Shown: positions 59,648 to 64,000 of the stretch, piece by piece
How the letters are laid out: every line of letters begins with the position of its first letter
Numbering within the stretch: the first letter of the stretch is position 1
Translations under genes and position numbers: made by a program
Notes under the pieces: model-generated
Seen by the model: the letters and a program-made list of their open reading frames with translations, nothing else
What the model was told of the DNA's origin: nothing
Databases searched by the model: none
Source of the DNA: Larus michahellis
Taxonomy: Eukaryota; Chordata; Aves; Charadriiformes; Laridae
Reading direction: 5' to 3'
DNA length: 64,000 nt
Assembly: GCF_964199755.1 (NCBI RefSeq)
Contig: NC_133896.1
Coordinates: 88,272,215-88,336,214 of the forward strand

Positions 59648-60899
59648 GAAAAAGACAAGAGTGCATTTTATTTGTTACGTGACATGAGTAGAGAAACCCT
59701 TCTTTGCCTACTGTCATAATGTTGTTGTGGTACCTGTTACATTCGGTTGTTTGTTAAAGAACCAATAGAAAAAAACTTCTCGGCCAAAAAGCCTGTCCAA
59801 ATAAATCTTTAAGATCAGCATGGTGGGAGGAAGGTGTCAGCCCATCTACTGAGAGCAGAGCAGAGGTTTCACAGATGCACTTTAAGGGAGGAGCTGTAAG
59901 AACAAAGTGGTGGCAATCACCCTAGTTTGGTTTTGAAGGGAATTGTTTTGTGAAAATCAGTCTTCAGGAAAGTCTGATCTTATTTGTGGTAATTCAGTCA
60001 CTGTCGTATTCAAAACAAGACTTTTAAACCAGCATTGTGTTGTTTTTTAAATAATTTGCAGGTCTACCATTAGGCAACACTTTGGGCAACTTATCATTTT
60101 AAGTGGTGGTTCTTAGTTGATGTATACTGCCACAGTAGTGGAGAAATGGCTGTTTAATGATTAACTGATAAAAACAATGAGTGATGAGTTGATGGTGGTG
60201 GGCTGAAGAGAAGGATGACAGGCCAAATAGGGACTAGCAGTGTGTTAGCTGTGCCTTGTGCTCTTGGACATGTCCTGTGCTGCAGCAGCAGGAAGGAGGA
60301 GGGGAGCGTTCCTGTGTTGGGTCCCACTGGTGATTGAGGGAGGTCCCGATGCTGTTGGGGTTGGACAAGTGGGACTGTCCTATGGTTCTGGACCAGAGTG
60401 CCCCCCACATGCATGTCATCTGCTTCAGGCACTCGGTGAAGGCACGGGCTTCCTGAACTTGGGCACTTGGGTTGACCAGTGGGTTTCCTCTGGTGTCTTT
60501 GGAGAACCTTCCTGCAGCCTGACTTGCCACAGCTTTTGCTTATATTAGAGGTCTCTGGCTTAGATGTCACATTGGTCATCTCACCCCATGGACCCGTGTA
60601 CTGGATCTGGCTCGGGTGTAGTTAACTTTCTTCATAGCAGCCTGGATGGTGCTGTGTTTCAGATCTGGGACTAAAATAGAGTTTCCAATGTGCGTTTCTA
60701 TTTTGAAAGGTTTGTAAAATTTCATGGATCAATAAAGTGCAGTATCCCCGATAACCCAGTTTGCTTATACAGCTATTGATTGAAATTAATGTTTATGGGT
60801 TAAAATCAACATGTGTGTGTTGAAATTCTTATGTTTACTTGTGGCAATGTATGGTGCTTTCATGCTTTGTGGTAACTTAACGATGCCACATAAGCAGCA
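59648..60899. other. Unclassified DNA
   Basis: No supported gene. The stretch 60230-60540 is G+C-richer, with 96- to 141-codon frames on both strands and no recognised motif. Confidence 0.4.
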
Positions 60900-61200
60900 T
60901 CCTTGGGATGTTACGTCCAGCTCGGTGCGCTTCGCCTGGTTACTTTTGAGTTCAGCCCAGGACGCTTGGAAGTTTCCCTAACCCGGGGATTTATCCCAGG
61001 TGCTGGGAGCAGTCGAGGCCGTTTCCCCGATCCTGGGGTTATCCCAGGCGCCGGGAGCAGCCGGGGCGATTTCGCCGATCCCGGGAGCCGCCGGGGCCGC
61101 GGGTGGTTGCGATGCCGCCGGGCCGCTGTCCATGGTGCTGGCGGGGACGGGCCGTCTCCCCGCAGGGGAGGCTCCGCGGGCACCTGACGAGGTTTCAAGC
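60900..61200. promoter_or_regulatory. Isolated CpG-rich patch
   Basis: About 300 bp of CpG-dense DNA in A+T-rich surroundings. Part of its CpG density comes from ~49-bp tandem units (60982-61085). The remainder (61085-61190) is non-repetitive and GC-rich, with open frames on both strands. It could be an orphan CpG island, alternative promoter or enhancer, or simply a GC-rich minisatellite; no initiation or splice signals decide this. Confidence 0.4.
60982..61085. repeat. GC-rich ~49-bp tandem repeat
   Basis: Two imperfect units (roughly CCCGGGGATTTATCCCAGG then CCTGGGGTTATCCCAGG, each followed by a GGGAGCAG and GATC block) and a partial third unit. The units are rich in CpG and in CCCGGG/GATC-type palindromes. 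Confidence 0.8.
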
Positions 61201-61202
61201 AA

Positions 61203-61226
61203 ATTATTTATTTATTTATTTATTAA
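61203..61226. repeat. (TTTA)n microsatellite
   Basis: About six TTTA units immediately right of the CpG-rich patch. Confidence 0.95.
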
Positions 61227-61228
61227 GT

Positions 61229-64000
61229 GCTTGGCTTTCCTACACCCCTTTTGTACCTGAGGATAAAGTGTTCTGTGGGAATTGGGTGGCAAAGGGGAGA
61301 TGATACATTTTCTGAACTGTTTTGTTCAAGTGCAGATGGTGATGGTAAATTTACTTTAGACTCTTTTATAGATCTCTCCTCATTGCTGTGTGATCTGTGT
61401 TTTCTACAGTGATTTCATGCAGGTTTTTTTTAAGCTTTCAATGCAACTTATCTCAGGTTTTGAAACAGTTTTGCCATTATCATTGAGAACCTAAGTGCCT
61501 ATGATACTTTGAACCACAGGGATGGAGAGGATTAGTAGCAGGAAAAGATGTAGGTGGCATCATATGACACCGTATCATTCCTGTCTGGTGGAGCAGAGCA
61601 CTGGAAAATCTGCGGTGACAGACAGATGCATAGACCTGAGAGGAATATGTGTGCTCAAACATTCCAGTTCATGGCTGTTCTTTATGGAGTTTTGGGAGGC
61701 TGGAGGGACCTGTCAGGGCTTTTGATGGGATGTTTAGAGGATGAGTAAAAGAATCTGATCTCAAAGAGGAAGAGGTGGGGGGACACTGAAAAGACAGCTG
61801 ATACACTTTCTTGATTAGGCAGTTTCTACTTTTTCATACACTTAGTCTTATTGCTGCTAGGTGAAGCAACATAAGAAAACCCTTTGAGTTCTTCAGTATC
61901 TGCTTCTCTACAGCAGTACTTTCTGCTGATGTCCTTTCTGTTTACCTCCATGAGATTCTTTAGTCTCTGTAGCTAATGAAAAAGAGGAAGAGAGCTTATC
62001 TTCCCAGATTCAAGTGGAGGAAGGGAGGCTGACTGCTTTCTCACTTTGTTAGGAGAGAGGAGACAACTTCTTCCCATTTTAATTCTCTCCAGATAATTTG
62101 ATTGTTATCAAGCCACAGACTTGGTAAGAGGCCACTGATGCTGTGGGATGACTTCCTGAATTTGTAACTACATGGCTCTATAGCACAGTGTAGGCATGGA
62201 TTTCCTTGAAATCAATACTTGCTTGACCGCAGCCAGGTTACACACCCTTTTATGGATTTGCTGACTCATCTACAGCTGTTTTCTGGATAAGTATTAAGCT
62301 AGAGATCTCAGTTTTTCTTGCTGGGATAATATTGAGTCTAATTATTTTATTAGCTTAGTGCCTTTAATTTGCTGTCTTTTCTGTGAGCTCTAGAAGGCAG
62401 TTCTCCCCTGTAAGCATGACTTATCTGTGAGATTACTGGCTCAGGCTTCTAGAGAACAAATACCTGAAATTAATGTGAAAAGACACGTGGTAGATGATCA
62501 GCAGACTCATGCTGAGAGGATTTGAGAGGCTGCCAGCCCCAGCTGTGTCCACCCCGCTGTCTGCTGGAGATGATTGCCTCCATAGCAGAGGCTGCAGAAT
62601 GGTCATGGGGTCTGTTCCTCAAGTGCTCACAGCCTGGCAGACTGGAAAAAAAACATCAATGTTAGTACGTTAATACTCTGAACTACAGCTGTTGAGGTGC
62701 AAATTCAGCACCTGTTCTGCTGTCCCCATTCCAAGGGCAGTAATTTACAGTGGAAAAAGGAACCATTAGCCACAAATGACAACCTTTTGAATTTTTTCCA
62801 ACAGAAATTGTGTACGTTTATTTGGAGTTGCCTTGTGCTCATCCGTGGTGGAAAGGTGATATTTTCATAGTTCCCTCCTATCCCCGTGATGCTTGTGCTA
62901 GTGTTCAGGATTTCAACTTTAGTTCATCCCGGGAGAAAATCTGTGATCCAAACAGTGCACTAGGCTATTTTCAGTAAGTAGTGTGCTAGAGGAACGCAGT
63001 GTTTTTCTTCCTCCTTTCTTAGTTACACATTTTAGTCAAGAGATTCATCTAACCGTACAAAACTCTAACATATGGAAGTGTCTTCCTCCTGCAATCTATC
63101 ACCCTGACACATCAGGTTTAGGAATAACACTTTTTCTTTATTCTAGCTATAACAATCATCCATGTTAATATCTGGAGGAGAGATAATTTCGTAATTAACT
63201 TGTGATTTATTTTTTTTTTTCTTTCTCCAGCTGGGAATCATCTTTTACAATGGTTTCTGCTATTTTATTTTCCATATTTTAATTTGACAGAAAATTTCTG
63301 ACAAATGCTTTTAGTGCTTAAACAGGACAACAATAGTGATGTGGCAGTGATGAGACTGTTAGTCAGCTTGACAACTGATACACTGTGAAGAAAGCTCAGT
63401 TTTTTTCCTGCAGAAAGAAACGCACATGTCAAAGGTATCAAGATGTCAGATTTCCTACACAAAAGAAAACTGGATGGGAGAGCAGATATGAATTGAGGTT
63501 TTTAATTTGTGAAGCACAAGTGCTGGGTCTCAGCAGTAACTCATTTTTCCTCCTCTTTTCCCTTTAGCAAGTCGGAAGTAGTTTATCCCTACTCTGTCAT
63601 ACTGCCTTTCTTTCTTCCAATTAACTGCCTTACCTGCCCAAAACCCCAGCCACTCACTCAGCTGCATTTGCCTAGGTGTATTTTCTAATGGAATGAAGTC
63701 CTCATTTCACCAGGAGCAAGAAAGTTTGGGATCCTTGTTAGTAAAACCAGAAATACTTCATTTATCTTGTCTGCTCAGCACATGCCTTTCAGGGGAATGC
63801 CTGGCATTTCTAAGTTACGTCAAAAGACTGTAGGGTAATTGTTATGTATTTATGGTATTTAATACTAAATTCCTCCGCTTATTTTTTTTTTCTTGCTCTG
63901 ATCTTTCAGATATTCTGAATCTTAGTGGTGTTTGGCTAAGAACAATTGAATCAAGAAATGCATTCCTTGCACGTGGCAAGAAGTATTTGTGTCAAAATGG
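61229..64000. other. Non-coding DNA to the window end
   Basis: No supported exon. Long pyrimidine tracts followed by AG occur at about 63210-63230, 63545-63567 and 63880-63909, typical of intronic DNA in the plus orientation. The last could precede an exon running off the window (see findings). Confidence 0.4.

Noticed and set aside
62806..62854. 49-nt exon-like block between CCAACAG and GTGATA
   Set aside because: All three frames are open, so phase gives no support, and the donor is weak.

Overview
The window looks like bird nuclear DNA. Four CR1 non-LTR retrotransposon copies carry the avian-type 3' end (TCATAGAAT repeats seen in antisense), two solo LTRs share one endogenous-retrovirus family, interspersed repeats are otherwise sparse, and there is one compact vertebrate CpG-island promoter. 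No bacterial-type operons, RNA genes or CRISPR arrays were seen. Most of the open reading frames are chance frames in A+T-rich non-coding DNA.

Layout. Positions 1-31.5 kb are gene-free A+T-rich DNA. They hold a possible degenerate reverse-transcriptase fragment (about 2.57-2.75 kb), an old antisense CR1 (3.77-5.49 kb) split by a solo LTR (4601-5402, 5-bp target duplication GTGTC), a 45-bp tandem duplication (14.57 kb), and a pair of about 102-bp inverted repeats about 5 kb apart (15.9 and 20.9 kb). At 31.5-32.8 kb a truncated CR1 sits just upstream of a CpG island. The island contains a striking 50-bp-arm GC-rich inverted repeat (31983-32087) and the first coding exon (32426-32570) of a plus-strand gene. 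A second, phase-compatible exon lies at 37673-37736. The predicted protein start is hydrophilic, helix/coiled-coil-like and not recognised. The rest of the window is probably its introns, if the gene continues rightwards.

From 37.7 to 64 kb the sequence holds a second solo LTR of the same family (42838-43803, TG...CA ends, 5-bp duplication GTCCT), a short CR1 tail (44.46 kb), an older sense-strand CR1 remnant (50.07-50.68 kb), and a long CR1 (51.85-55.0 kb). The long CR1's ORF2 keeps endonuclease and reverse-transcriptase motifs but has one nonsense change and two single-base deletions. Next come a pair of diverged direct duplicates of an unidentified 0.9-1.25 kb sequence (56630-57878 and 58718-59647) and an isolated G+C-rich/CpG patch with about 49-bp tandem units (60.9-61.2 kb).

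No convincing new multi-gene system was found. The best leads are the promoter-proximal near-perfect inverted repeat, the unidentified direct duplicates, the 5-kb-spaced inverted pair, and the unrecognised gene with its out-of-frame upstream ORF.
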